In this document: positions 1 through 5,874 of the stretch, piece by piece | Position numbering within the stretch: the first letter of the stretch is position 1 | How the letters are laid out: the number at the start of each line of letters is the position of its first letter | From: DASUHT01 sp038230835 | GTDB taxonomy: Bacteria > Actinomycetota > Thermoleophilia > Gaiellales > JAICJC01 | NCBI GenBank assembly: GCA_038230835.1 | Contig: JBBRMM010000039.1 | Span: 1-8,066 of the forward strand | Direction: 5' to 3' | Length of the DNA stretch: 8,066 bases | The notes under the pieces: model-generated | The model's input: only the letters and a program-made list of their open reading frames with translations | The model's database searches: none | What the model was told of the DNA's origin: nothing | Program-made: the position numbers and the translations under genes

Positions 1-141
1 AGACTGGCGCCTCGAATACAACCACTACCGACCCCACCAATCCCTCAACTACCAAACCCCAGCCGAATACGCTCGCCGTTGGAGGACCGAAACCCAACCA
101 GCACCCTCACAGTAGGTGGACCAGAAAACGGGGTCCTGTCA
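1..141 (+). mobile_element. IS3-family insertion sequence, right end only
   Basis: The window opens inside an insertion sequence. The last codons of its transposase end at 115. The sequence then runs 26 bases to a terminal repeat that, read inward on the minus strand from 141, begins TGACAGGACCCCGTTTTCTG. IS3-type elements have termini beginning 5'-TG and ending CA-3', and this one ends in TGTCA at 141. The left end and any target duplication lie outside the window, so the boundary at 141 is inferred from the TG/CA rule and could be off by a few bases. Base use (CAA, CCA, AAC-rich codons) is less GC-biased than the core genes, which fits a transferred element. Confidence 0.75.
2..115 (+). CDS. 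IS3-type transposase (OrfB/integrase-core), C-terminal fragment
   Basis: The last 37 residues of a DDE transposase are visible, starting DWRLEYNHYRPHQSLNYQTP and ending ...TQPAPSQ-stop. The pattern W-x-x-E-Y-N-x-x-R-P-H-x-S-L-x-x-x-T-P-A-E-[YF] is the hallmark of the C-terminal end of the IS3/IS481-type integrase core, just after the catalytic glutamate region. The protein catalyses cutting and strand transfer of the IS ends. The gene is incomplete only because the window starts inside it, so nothing can be said about whether the transposase is intact. Its stop codon lies 26 bases inside the IS end, the usual compact arrangement. Confidence 0.8.
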   Translation, partial: DWRLEYNHYRPHQSLNYQTPAEYARRWRTETQPAPSQ

Positions 142-623
142 CCCACTTCGACATAATCGACATCGGGCTCCGACTAGCCGACGTCACCGCCTGGCACCTG
201 TCGCCCGAGGCCGCGCCCTACCAAAACTTTCAAGGCAGGCGCAACCTTAAAGATAACGGTGCGACGCCAGAAGAGGTCGAGTTCATCGCGGCCGGTCAGC
301 GAGTCGAGCTGAACGTGTTCACGAGTGTCCAGCTCGTCTCGTGGCTGGAACAGAAACTCATACAAAACGGCGTCGAGAAGATCGTGCCGGACGTCGACAC
401 GCTCGCGGCGGCGTGGCGGCAGATGATCATCGCCGGCGAGACGAACCGGCGAATCCAAGCAGTTGAGGCCGACGTCGAACGGATCGCAGACACCCACCCC
501 ATGCCCGATGACGCAGCCGACCAGATCGAGAAGCTACTCGCCGCTACCCCAACGCTTTCGTGGGATCAGGCCATCGCCAGCCTCGCCACCGCCGCCGGCC
601 ACGACTCGCTAGGCCAGTCGTGA
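142..623 (+). pseudogene. 5'-truncated gene cut by the IS; possible Toprim/TopoVI-A-like protein remnant
   Basis: An open frame runs without interruption from the IS end to the TGA at 621-623, encoding 159 residues that begin HFDIIDIGLRLADVTAW. There is no convincing start codon or ribosome binding site near the IS junction, so this reads as the 3' part of a larger gene whose front was separated by the IS. A GTG at 315 could in principle restart translation. The segment around residues 44-75 (EEVEFI, then RVELNVFTSVQLVSWLEQKL) resembles the piece following the Toprim fold in Spo11/TopoVI-A-like proteins of actinobacterial mobile elements. This is recalled similarity, not a search result, and no Toprim motif survives. 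The rest is charged and helical. The TGA overlaps the GTG of the next gene, so both belonged to one transcription unit of the mobile element. Confidence 0.55.
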
Positions 624-829
624 GTCGCCTTGTCGACGCTCACGTGGTGGCGGATCATCTCGGCGTGCCCGTGAGCTGGGTGCGAGACCAGACCAGGCAA
701 GACCTCCTCCCCTACGTTCCACTGGGCCGGTATCGAAGGTACGACCTGGACGCGATCGACCAGTGGTGGAGCGGCCTGGCGCGCCAGCCGGCGCGGGTGG
801 CGGCGTATCGGAAGTACGCGCCGCGGTGA
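620..829 (+). CDS. xis: Excisionase, MerR-type helix-turn-helix
   Basis: A small 69-residue basic DNA-binding protein. The start is the GTG at 620, which overlaps the preceding TGA as GTGA; this four-base coupled overlap is the reason for choosing it. Residues 6-50 form a MerR/excisionase-like helix-turn-helix (DAHVVADHLGVPVSWVRDQT) followed by a wing, GRYRRYDLDAIDQWW, the typical 'R-x-R-[YF]-D-x-x-A-I-D-x-W' end of actinophage and integrative-element excisionases. Such proteins bend DNA at att sites, bias the integrase toward excision and may regulate int. It sits 103 bp upstream of a tyrosine recombinase on the same strand, the usual xis-int order in actinobacterial integrative elements. 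A plain HTH regulator is the alternative, but size and position favour Xis. Confidence 0.75.
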   Translation: MSRLVDAHVVADHLGVPVSWVRDQTRQDLLPYVPLGRYRRYDLDAIDQWWSGLARQPARVAAYRKYAPR

Positions 830-854
830 CTCTGGCCGCGTTTGGGTGTACCAT
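826..854 (+). promoter_or_regulatory. Candidate sigma70-type promoter for the integrase gene
   Basis: GTGACT at 826-831 (4 of 6 matches to TTGACA) and TACCAT at 849-854 (TANNNT type, 4 of 6 matches to TATAAT) are separated by exactly 17 bp. Transcription would start near 861, about 72 bases before the integrase ATG. The -35 box overlaps the xis stop codon. The match is moderate and was found by eye, but the spacing and the 103-bp gap between xis and int support an independent int promoter. Confidence 0.35.
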
Positions 855-873
855 CCGCCGCGAAATAGCGCCA

Positions 874-913
874 GGCGGCCCGCCACAGCTTCGGACAGGC
901 GCGGCGGGCCGCC
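874..913 (+). promoter_or_regulatory. Perfect 11-bp hairpin in the integrase leader
   Basis: GGCGGCCCGCC at 874-884 is perfectly complementary to GGCGGGCCGCC at 903-913, with an 18-base loop. The stem ends 7 bases before the AGGAGGA ribosome binding site of the integrase. There is no U-run after it, so it is not a classical intrinsic terminator. It could act as an attenuator, mRNA stabiliser or translational control element, or the inverted repeat could be a DNA-binding site, for example for Xis. The pairing is directly visible; the role is inference. Confidence 0.5.
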
Positions 914-932
914 CGACATGAGGAGGATAGCC

Positions 933-2024
933 ATGGCTAGCGGAAGCGTCCTTGCCTACCACGGTGCTCGCGGTACCACGTGGCGGATCGTCTACAGGGA
1001 ACGACCCGGCGGTGTTCAGCGGATGGAAACCGCGACGGTCGGCGGCGTTCCAGCCAGGAACGAGAAGGAAGCGAAGCGAGCGCTCCGCGAACGGTTGGTC
1101 GACATCGAGTCGGGCACCTACCAGGCCCCCACCCGGCTCTCGTTCGACGCGTTCGCGGAGCGGTTCCTCGTCGAGTACGCCACTCCACGCGTCCGCCGAC
1201 GAACATTGATCGACTACAACGGGATGCTTCGGAACCATCTACGGCCCGAGTTCGGTGATCTCGCCCTGGAAGACATCACGCCCGCCACGATCGACCAGTA
1301 CATCGCCCACAAACGCAAAACCACCCAACTCTCCCCAAAGACGCTCAACAACCACCTGAGACTCCTCCACGTGATGCTCGGCCGCGCCGTGAAATGGCGA
1401 CTCCTGAAGGTGAACCCGGCGGCGGCGATCGACAAGCTGAAGACCGAAGAGAGCGAGATCGACGCGCTCGAACCCGCCGAGGTGCGCGCGGTCATCGACC
1501 AGGCGCCGCCGATCGTCGCTCTGTTCGTCCTAGGAGCCGTCCTAACGGGCGCGCGGCTCAACGAGGTCCTGTCGCTCACGTGGGACAGGATCGACTTGGA
1601 GAAGGCGACTGTGCGTCTCGACCGGCAATGGGCGCCCGACGGGTGGGCGCCCCTCAAGAGCCGCAAGCGCAGCCACGCGCTACCCGCCGAGCTCTGGCAA
1701 GCCCTACTAGACCACCACACCACGAGCCCCTACGACGACCCCACCGACTTCGTGTTCGCCTCGCGCACCGGCGGCAAGATCGACGGGCGGAACATGCTCC
1801 GATGGTTCAAAGACGCCGCCACGAAGGCCGGGATCACCCGCAGAGTGTGGATCCACCAGCTCCGACACACCGCCGGCACCCGCGCCGCCGAGATGGGCCT
1901 GTCGGCGCTTGAGGTCGCGGCGATTCTCGGTCACGCCCAGGCCAGCACCAGCGAGCGCTATATCCTCCCAAGGCGCGAACAGCGAACGAGCCGACCAGCT
2001 CGCCCAAGCGACCCTCGGAAGTAG
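933..2024 (+). CDS. int: Tyrosine recombinase (integrase) with frameshifted C-terminal tail
   Basis: Site-specific recombinase that would integrate and excise the element. The ATG at 933 is set by AGGAGGA at 921-927, five bases upstream; the product is 363 residues. Order: an N-terminal AP2-like/arm-binding region (1-65), a SAM-like core-binding domain (about 68-160), and a catalytic domain (175-345). The catalytic set is complete: R208 in GARLNE, K242 in LKSRKRSH, H308-x-x-R311 in HQLRHTAG, H334 in ILGH, nucleophile Y343 in TSERY. After P346 the frame reads an arginine/proline-rich tail ending at 2024. One frame over, the DNA reads GANSERADQLAQATLGSSAVRKL with a stop at 2041-2043, the sort of tail expected after Y343 in this family. 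A one-base shift near 1962-1974 is therefore likely. It sits between xis and a tRNA-Asn 3' end. Confidence 0.9.
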   Translation: MASGSVLAYHGARGTTWRIVYRERPGGVQRMETATVGGVPARNEKEAKRALRERLVDIESGTYQAPTRLSFDAFAERFLVEYATPRVRRRTLIDYNGMLRNHLRPEFGDLALEDITPATIDQYIAHKRKTTQLSPKTLNNHLRLLHVMLGRAVKWRLLKVNPAAAIDKLKTEESEIDALEPAEVRAVIDQAPPIVALFVLGAVLTGARLNEVLSLTWDRIDLEKATVRLDRQWAPDGWAPLKSRKRSHALPAELWQALLDHHTTSPYDDPTDFVFASRTGGKIDGRNMLRWFKDAATKAGITRRVWIHQLRHTAGTRAAEMGLSALEVAAILGHAQASTSERYILPRREQRTSRPARPSDPRK

Positions 2025-2043
2025 CGCTGTGAGAAAGTTGTGA
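1972..2043 (+). other. Out-of-frame original C-terminus of the integrase
   Basis: In the +1 frame relative to int, codons from 1972 encode GANSERADQLAQATLGSSAVRKL followed by TGA at 2041-2043. ANSERADQLA strongly resembles the helix that follows the catalytic tyrosine in many tyrosine recombinases of integrative elements, whereas the in-frame tail RREQRTSRPARPSDPRK does not. Removing one base, or adding two, between Y343 (1959-1961) and 1975 would join the two, giving about 369 residues. This may be a true mutation, a sequencing indel in the CTCCCAAGGC stretch, or a programmed +1 shift. The sequence alone cannot decide. Confidence 0.6.
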
Positions 2044-2052
2044 GAAAGTTGT
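2028..2052 (+). repeat. 11-bp tandem direct repeat, two full copies plus TGT
   Basis: TGTGAGAAAGT occurs at 2028-2038 and again at 2039-2049 without a gap, followed by a further TGT. The repeat overlaps the original integrase stop (2041-2043) and lies about 45 bp from the tRNA-Asn 3' end. Tyrosine integrases often bind short direct repeats in the arm of the att site beside their gene, so these are good candidates for integrase or Xis arm sites. The repeat is seen directly; the binding role is inferred. Confidence 0.6.
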
Positions 2053-2085
2053 CCGAATCGCGAGTCCGCTAGGCGCCTGATTCGG
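2053..2085. repeat. Inverted repeat between integrase and tRNA-Asn
   Basis: CCGAATC at 2053-2059 pairs perfectly with GATTCGG at 2079-2085 around a 19-base loop that holds the palindrome AGGCGCCT (2071-2078). On the minus strand it lies downstream of tRNA-Asn and is followed by ACAACTTTCTC, so it could weakly terminate the rpoD-tRNA transcript. Alternatively it could be part of the att arm or terminate int transcription from the other side. A 7-bp stem with a long loop is weak evidence for any of these. Confidence 0.35.
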
Positions 2086-2097
2086 CTTGGATAGAGG

Positions 2098-2128
2098 CTC
2101 CGCGGGTAGGACTCGAACCTACAACCCT
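2098..2128. other. Likely attachment-site core: 3' part of tRNA-Asn
   Basis: The integrase gene ends next to the 3' end of tRNA-Asn, the standard layout of elements that integrate into tRNA 3' halves and restore the tRNA through an identical core. The core would include the T-arm and acceptor 3' strand. No second copy of this tRNA segment exists elsewhere in the window, so the other att site should lie to the left, beyond the IS. The exact limits are inferred. Confidence 0.45.
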
Positions 2129-2169
2129 CCGGTTAACAGCCGGATGCTCTGCCATTGAGCTACCGCGGA
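2098..2169 (-). tRNA. tRNA-Asn (GTT)
   Basis: A complete 72-nt cloverleaf on the minus strand. The acceptor 5' strand TCCGCGG pairs with CCGCGGA. The D-arm GCTC/GAGC has a 7-nt loop. The anticodon stem TCCGG/CCGGA encloses CTGTTAA with anticodon GTT (2135-2137). The variable loop is GGGTT and the T-arm GTAGG/CCTAC has loop TTCGAGT. The discriminator base is G, as expected for asparagine. CCA is not encoded; the bases after the discriminator read CCT. The gene begins only 16 bases after the rpoD stop on the same strand, so it is either co-transcribed with rpoD and processed out or driven by a promoter inside rpoD. Its 3' end is the probable integration site of the neighbouring mobile element. 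Confidence 0.97.
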
Positions 2170-2185
2170 TCGGTGAGACGAGAGC

Positions 2186-3091
2186 TTAGTCGATCAGATG
2201 GCGCAGTTCATGGTGCTCGCCCTGGTCGGCGAGCCGGCGCAGCGTGCGTGTCTCGATCTGGCGTACGCGCTCCCGGGTGACCCCGAATCGCCTGCCGACC
2301 TCCTCCAGCGTGTGCGCCTGCTGGCCACCGAGGCCGTAGCGCAGTTCGAGGATCGTCCGCTCGCGATACGGCAGCCCCTCGACCAGCGTGGTGATCGTGC
2401 GATGCCGCTCGCGGTCGGCCATCTCGCCGTCCAGACCGCGCACGCGGTCGTCCTCGATCAGGTCGCCGAGCTGGGTCGAGTCGTCGCCCACCGGCGCCGC
2501 CAGCGATACCGGCTCCTGTGACACGCGCTTGAGCTCCACCACCTTCTCGGGCTTCACGCCGAGTTCCGCGGCCAACTCGTCCTCGGTGGGCGCGCGGCCC
2601 AGCTTCTGGGTCAACTGCCGGTCGAGCCGCACCATCCGGTTGATGGTGTCCACGACCTGCGCGGGCACCCGGATCGTGCGGGCATGGTCGGCTAGGCCGC
2701 GGGTGACGCTCTGCCGGATCCACCACGTCGCATAGGTCGAGAAGCGGTGCCCGAGCCGCCAGTCGTAGCGCTCGACGGCTTTCATCAGGCCGACGTTGCC
2801 CTCCTGGATCAGATCCAGGAACGACAGGCCGCGATTGGAGTAGCGGCGCGCGATCGACACCACCAGACGCAGGTTGGCCTCTATCAGACGCCGGCGGGCT
2901 GCCTGGTCGCCACGCTCGTAAGCCTTCGCAAGCGAGACCTCCTCGGCAGCGGTCAGCAGCGCCACCTGCGAGATCTCGCGCAGGTACATGCCGACGGTGT
3001 CCTCGGTCAGGCTGGGGCCGGACTCGAGGTCGAGCTCGACCGGCGAGTCGAATTGGGCGTCGTCCCCCAGTGGGGTGGCGTGCTCTGACAA
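2186..3091 (-). CDS. rpoD: RNA polymerase primary-type sigma factor (sigma-70 family, RpoD/SigA)
   Basis: Promoter-recognition subunit of RNA polymerase, 301 residues from a TTG start at 3091. Regions in order: 1.2 (about 31-65, TVGMYLREISQVALLTAAEE), 2.1-2.4 (about 66-131, with EANLRLVVSIARRYSNRGLS, DLIQEGNVGLMKAVERYD, and STYATWWIRQSVTR), 3.0-3.2 (RTIRVPAQVVDTINRM to SLAAPVGDDSTQLGDLIED), and 4.1-4.2 with the -35-binding helix-turn-helix HTLEEVGRRFGVTRERVRQIE (260-280). There is no region 1.1; only about 30 acidic residues precede region 1.2. The TTG was chosen because longer in-frame versions would overlap dnaG, and AGGG at 3101-3104, nine bases upstream, overlaps the dnaG stop. Position after dnaG argues for the housekeeping sigma. 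A group 2 paralogue is the alternative, since region 1.1 is missing and the protein is short. Confidence 0.9.
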   Translation of the reverse strand: MSEHATPLGDDAQFDSPVELDLESGPSLTEDTVGMYLREISQVALLTAAEEVSLAKAYERGDQAARRRLIEANLRLVVSIARRYSNRGLSFLDLIQEGNVGLMKAVERYDWRLGHRFSTYATWWIRQSVTRGLADHARTIRVPAQVVDTINRMVRLDRQLTQKLGRAPTEDELAAELGVKPEKVVELKRVSQEPVSLAAPVGDDSTQLGDLIEDDRVRGLDGEMADRERHRTITTLVEGLPYRERTILELRYGLGGQQAHTLEEVGRRFGVTRERVRQIETRTLRRLADQGEHHELRHLID

Positions 3092-3102
3092 GGTATGGGG
3101 CC

Positions 3103-4845
3103 CTACTGCTGGTCTGGCGCCTGGGCGCGGACTGCTTCCAGCCTCTCCAGGTAGGAGAGGCGCAGCCGTTGCAGCTCCATGAGCTGCGTTTGCTGGCTCA
3201 ACCCCAAATCGGCGTTTGTGGGCAGATTCTTGAGCGCGGCTTCGACGCCGTGCAGCTTGATCTTGGTGAACAGTTCCTCCAATACGCTCGGCGACGGCCG
3301 TTCCCGCGCCGCGAGTGCGCTCAGCTCCGCTTTCAGGGGTGCCCACGTATGTGCCTCCTCGGGTGTCGCCTCACCCGCCACGTCCCGGCGGATGTGCGCC
3401 GCAGCCTCCCAGAGCGACGCATCGCCGAAGTCTGCCACATCCAGCGCCGCAAGGAAAGTGTCACCCTGCGATCCCAGTGCCAGACACATTCCCAGGAAAA
3501 GCCTCTCGTCCATCTCCCTCGGCGAGCGGCGCGCGCGGCTGCGCGACGCGTTGCTGACCGGTCCCGCCGCAGGGGCGGCGGTCAGTGCGCCGGCCAGGTC
3601 GGCGGTGAGCCCGAGCCGGTCGGTGGCGACCCGCACCTGCTCGTCACGCTCGACACTCGCAGCGACGCTCGAAAGCAGCGTGCGCAGGCGGTCGAAGATC
3701 TGGTCTCGGGTGCCCGCGCCGTCGAGGATCCGGGTCACCCGGAACGTCAGGTAGCCGACCGCGACGTCCAGCGCGGCCCCGAACGCCGCCGGGTCGGCCA
3801 CCGCGACATCGGCCGGGTCGCGGCCGTCGGGAAGGCTGACGATGCGCACGACCAGTCCCTGGGCAAGCGCCAGCTCCATGCCCCGCAGTGATGCATCCTG
3901 ACCGGCTGCGTCGGCGTCGAAGGCCAGGAAGATCGTCGAACACAGCCGCCGCAGCTCGGTCACCTGCTGCTGTGTCAGCGCCGTGCCCATCGACGCCACC
4001 GAGGCGGTGACCCCCGCCTGGTGCAGCGCCAGGACGTCGGTGTAGCCCTCGACGACGATCGCGCGGTCGGTCTGGGCGATCGTCCCACGTGCGCAGTCCA
4101 GCCCGTACACGAGCTCGCTCTTGCGAAACAGCGGTGGGCGATCGGGCGAGTTCTTGTACTTGGGTGGTTCGCCCCCCGGCATCTGGCGCGCGCCGAACCC
4201 GCGCACACGCCCCTGCGGGTCGGCCAGCGGGAACATCAGCCGGTCGCGGAAACGGTCTACCGGGCCCCGCTTGCCGCGCACCGAGAGTCCCGCCCGGTCG
4301 AGCTCGGCGGCGGTGAAGCTCTTGGCCAAGGCCGCCTTGCACACCCTGTCCCACGCCTGCGGGCTGAGCCCGAGCCGGAAGGTGCGCGCGATCGGCTCTC
4401 CGATCCCTCGCTCCGTGAGGTAGGCACGGGCAGGCTCGGCCTCCTCCGCCTCCCACAGAAACCGGGTGTAGAAGCCCGCCGCGTCGTCCAGCAGCCGAAA
4501 CAGCCGCGCGCGCTCCTCGCGGCGCTGGGCGTCCTGCGGCGAGGACTGCTCGTAGGCCAACTCGACGCCGTAGCGCTCGGCCAGCCACTCCACCGCGCCC
4601 ACGAAGTCGACGTTTCGGGTCTCGCGGACGAACTGGATGTGGTCACCGCCGCGCTGGCAGCCGAAACAGTGGTACAGCTTGTCCACCGGGTTGACCGAGA
4701 ACGATGCCGTGCGCTCCTCGTGAAACGGGCAGCGGCCGACCCAGCGGCTTCCCGACCGTTTGAGCTGGGTCGAGCCACCGACCAGGTCGACCATGTCCAC
4801 GGCGGCGCGCACCGCCTCGAGGCTCGGGTCGGCGATCCGGCTCAC
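3103..4845 (-). CDS. dnaG: DNA primase
   Basis: Synthesises RNA primers at the replication fork with the DnaB helicase; 580 residues, normal for DnaG. The CHC2 zinc-binding domain is at the N-terminus with ligands C39, H42, C60 and C63 (RCPFHEERTASF ... HCFGCQRGGD). The catalytic core follows, with DRLMFPLADPQGRVRGFGAR at about 201-220. The Toprim fold carries EGYTD (266-270) and FDADAAG (309-315), which hold the metal-binding acidic residues, and then LPDGRDPAD (about 338-346). The last ~150 residues are a helical, poorly conserved helicase-interaction domain. The start is a GTG at 4845 that overlaps the dgt TGA as GTGA (4842-4845), implying translational coupling; the stop is 11 bases before rpoD. 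The dgt-dnaG order matches many actinobacteria. Confidence 0.97.
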   Translation of the reverse strand: MSRIADPSLEAVRAAVDMVDLVGGSTQLKRSGSRWVGRCPFHEERTASFSVNPVDKLYHCFGCQRGGDHIQFVRETRNVDFVGAVEWLAERYGVELAYEQSSPQDAQRREERARLFRLLDDAAGFYTRFLWEAEEAEPARAYLTERGIGEPIARTFRLGLSPQAWDRVCKAALAKSFTAAELDRAGLSVRGKRGPVDRFRDRLMFPLADPQGRVRGFGARQMPGGEPPKYKNSPDRPPLFRKSELVYGLDCARGTIAQTDRAIVVEGYTDVLALHQAGVTASVASMGTALTQQQVTELRRLCSTIFLAFDADAAGQDASLRGMELALAQGLVVRIVSLPDGRDPADVAVADPAAFGAALDVAVGYLTFRVTRILDGAGTRDQIFDRLRTLLSSVAASVERDEQVRVATDRLGLTADLAGALTAAPAAGPVSNASRSRARRSPREMDERLFLGMCLALGSQGDTFLAALDVADFGDASLWEAAAHIRRDVAGEATPEEAHTWAPLKAELSALAARERPSPSVLEELFTKIKLHGVEAALKNLPTNADLGLSQQTQLMELQRLRLSYLERLEAVRAQAPDQQ

Positions 4846-5825
4846 TCGGTCGCCAGCGCCTCGTGTGCCCGCACCGCGTAGCGGTCGGTCATGCCGGCGA
4901 TCCAGTCGGTGACCGCCAGCGGGTCGCCGTCGCGCTCCAGATAGCGGTCGAAGAGGTCGCGCACCATGTCCGCCGCACGCGCGTTCTCGGCCCGCGCGAT
5001 CGGCCCCAGGTACACCTCCTGGAACATGAACGCCCGCAGCTCGAGCAGCGCCGCCGCGGCCGGTGGCGACTGGGTGATGTCCCCCGCCTGTTCCGACGTC
5101 TCGACCAGGTCGTGCACCAGCACGTCGATACGCCCCGAGGAGGAGTCGCCGAGACGCTCCAGCGGACCGGCGGGCAGTGTGGCCGGGTCGAGAATTCCGG
5201 CCCGCGTGGCGTCATCGATGTCGTGGTTGATGTAGGCGAAGCGATCGACGAGGCGAACCACGCGCCCCTCCAGCGTGCGCGCGGTGCCGGGCCCGGTGTG
5301 GTTGAGGATGCCGTCGCGCACCTCTTCGGTCAGATTCAGGCCCTCGCCGTCCTGCTCAACGCGGTCGACGATGCGCAGCGAATGCTCGTTGTGGCGAAAG
5401 CGCAGCCCGTGGGCGCGCAGCGCCTGGTCGAGCGCGTCCTCCCCGGTGTGCCCGAACGGCGCGTGGCCGAGGTCGTGGCCGAGTGCGATCGCCTCGGTCA
5501 GATCCTCGTTCAGGCGCAGGGCGCGGGCGACGCCGCGCGAGATACCCGACACTTCCAGGGTGTGGGTGAGCCGGGTGCGGAAGTGATCGCCCTGCGGGGC
5601 GATGAACACCTGCGTCTTGTGCTTGAGCCGCCGGAACGCCTTCGCGTGCACGATGCGGTCTCGGTCGCGCTGGAACGGCGTGCGCAAAGAGCACTCGTCG
5701 AGCTCGACGCGGAGCCGGCCGGCGGTCGCGTACGAATGCACCGCGGCGGGGGCGAGGGACTGCTCTTCGAGCTCTCGGATACGGTGTTCGAAACCGCGTG
5801 CCACGGGTCCGTTGGGGTGCGACAT
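4842..5825 (-). CDS. dgt: Deoxyguanosinetriphosphate triphosphohydrolase-like protein (HD domain)
   Basis: Hydrolyses dNTPs to deoxynucleoside and triphosphate, adjusting dNTP pools; cytosolic. The ATG at 5825 gives 327 residues, with GGGAG three bases upstream. The signature HD-domain residues are present: H88 in RLTHTLEVSGISRGVARAL, H117-D118 in ALGHDLGHAPFGHTGEDAL, and D202 in YINHDID. These four form the metal site of the family. The RIVHAKAFRRLKHKTQVF block (58-74) is also typical of Dgt proteins. The family includes dGTP-specific and broad, allosterically activated members; sequence alone does not say which. The gene is 49 bases downstream of the copper-storage gene on the same strand and overlaps dnaG by four bases, so dNTP control and priming are co-expressed. 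A TACACT box lies nine bases before the ATG. Confidence 0.95.
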   Translation of the reverse strand: MSHPNGPVARGFEHRIRELEEQSLAPAAVHSYATAGRLRVELDECSLRTPFQRDRDRIVHAKAFRRLKHKTQVFIAPQGDHFRTRLTHTLEVSGISRGVARALRLNEDLTEAIALGHDLGHAPFGHTGEDALDQALRAHGLRFRHNEHSLRIVDRVEQDGEGLNLTEEVRDGILNHTGPGTARTLEGRVVRLVDRFAYINHDIDDATRAGILDPATLPAGPLERLGDSSSGRIDVLVHDLVETSEQAGDITQSPPAAAALLELRAFMFQEVYLGPIARAENARAADMVRDLFDRYLERDGDPLAVTDWIAGMTDRYAVRAHEALATE

Positions 5826-5834
5826 CGGCTCCCG

Positions 5835-5840
5835 AGTGTA
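5835..5840 (-). promoter_or_regulatory. Possible -10 element just upstream of dgt
   Basis: TACACT on the minus strand fits TANNNT and ends nine bases before the dgt ATG. A transcript would start one or two bases before the start codon, giving a leaderless or nearly leaderless mRNA. No good -35 hexamer is seen 16-18 bp upstream, where the DNA is GGC repeats. It would give dgt-dnaG-rpoD a promoter separate from the copper-storage gene. Confidence 0.3.
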
Positions 5841-5874
5841 CCGGTCGCCGCCGCCGGCCTCGACCGTCCGGGTG

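Noticed and set aside
560..619. Earlier in-frame start for the excisionase
   Set aside because: It would overlap the upstream frame by about 64 bases and add residues unlike Xis proteins; the GTGA overlap at 620 is the better start.
846..932. Earlier in-frame integrase start codons
   Set aside because: They have no ribosome binding site and would place the leader hairpin inside the coding region, while ATG at 933 has an ideal AGGAGGA.
2028..2052. The 11-bp tandem repeat as a CRISPR fragment
   Set aside because: The copies are contiguous with no spacers and the unit is too short; there are no cas genes nearby.
3092..3346. Longer N-terminus for the sigma factor reaching into dnaG
   Set aside because: It would add 85 arginine/alanine-rich residues translated from inside dnaG in another frame and does not look like sigma region 1.1.
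4021..4881. Plus-strand open frame of 286 codons opposite dnaG
   Set aside because: It is antisense to the zinc and Toprim domains of dnaG and arises from GC bias; there is no ribosome binding site or recognisable motif.
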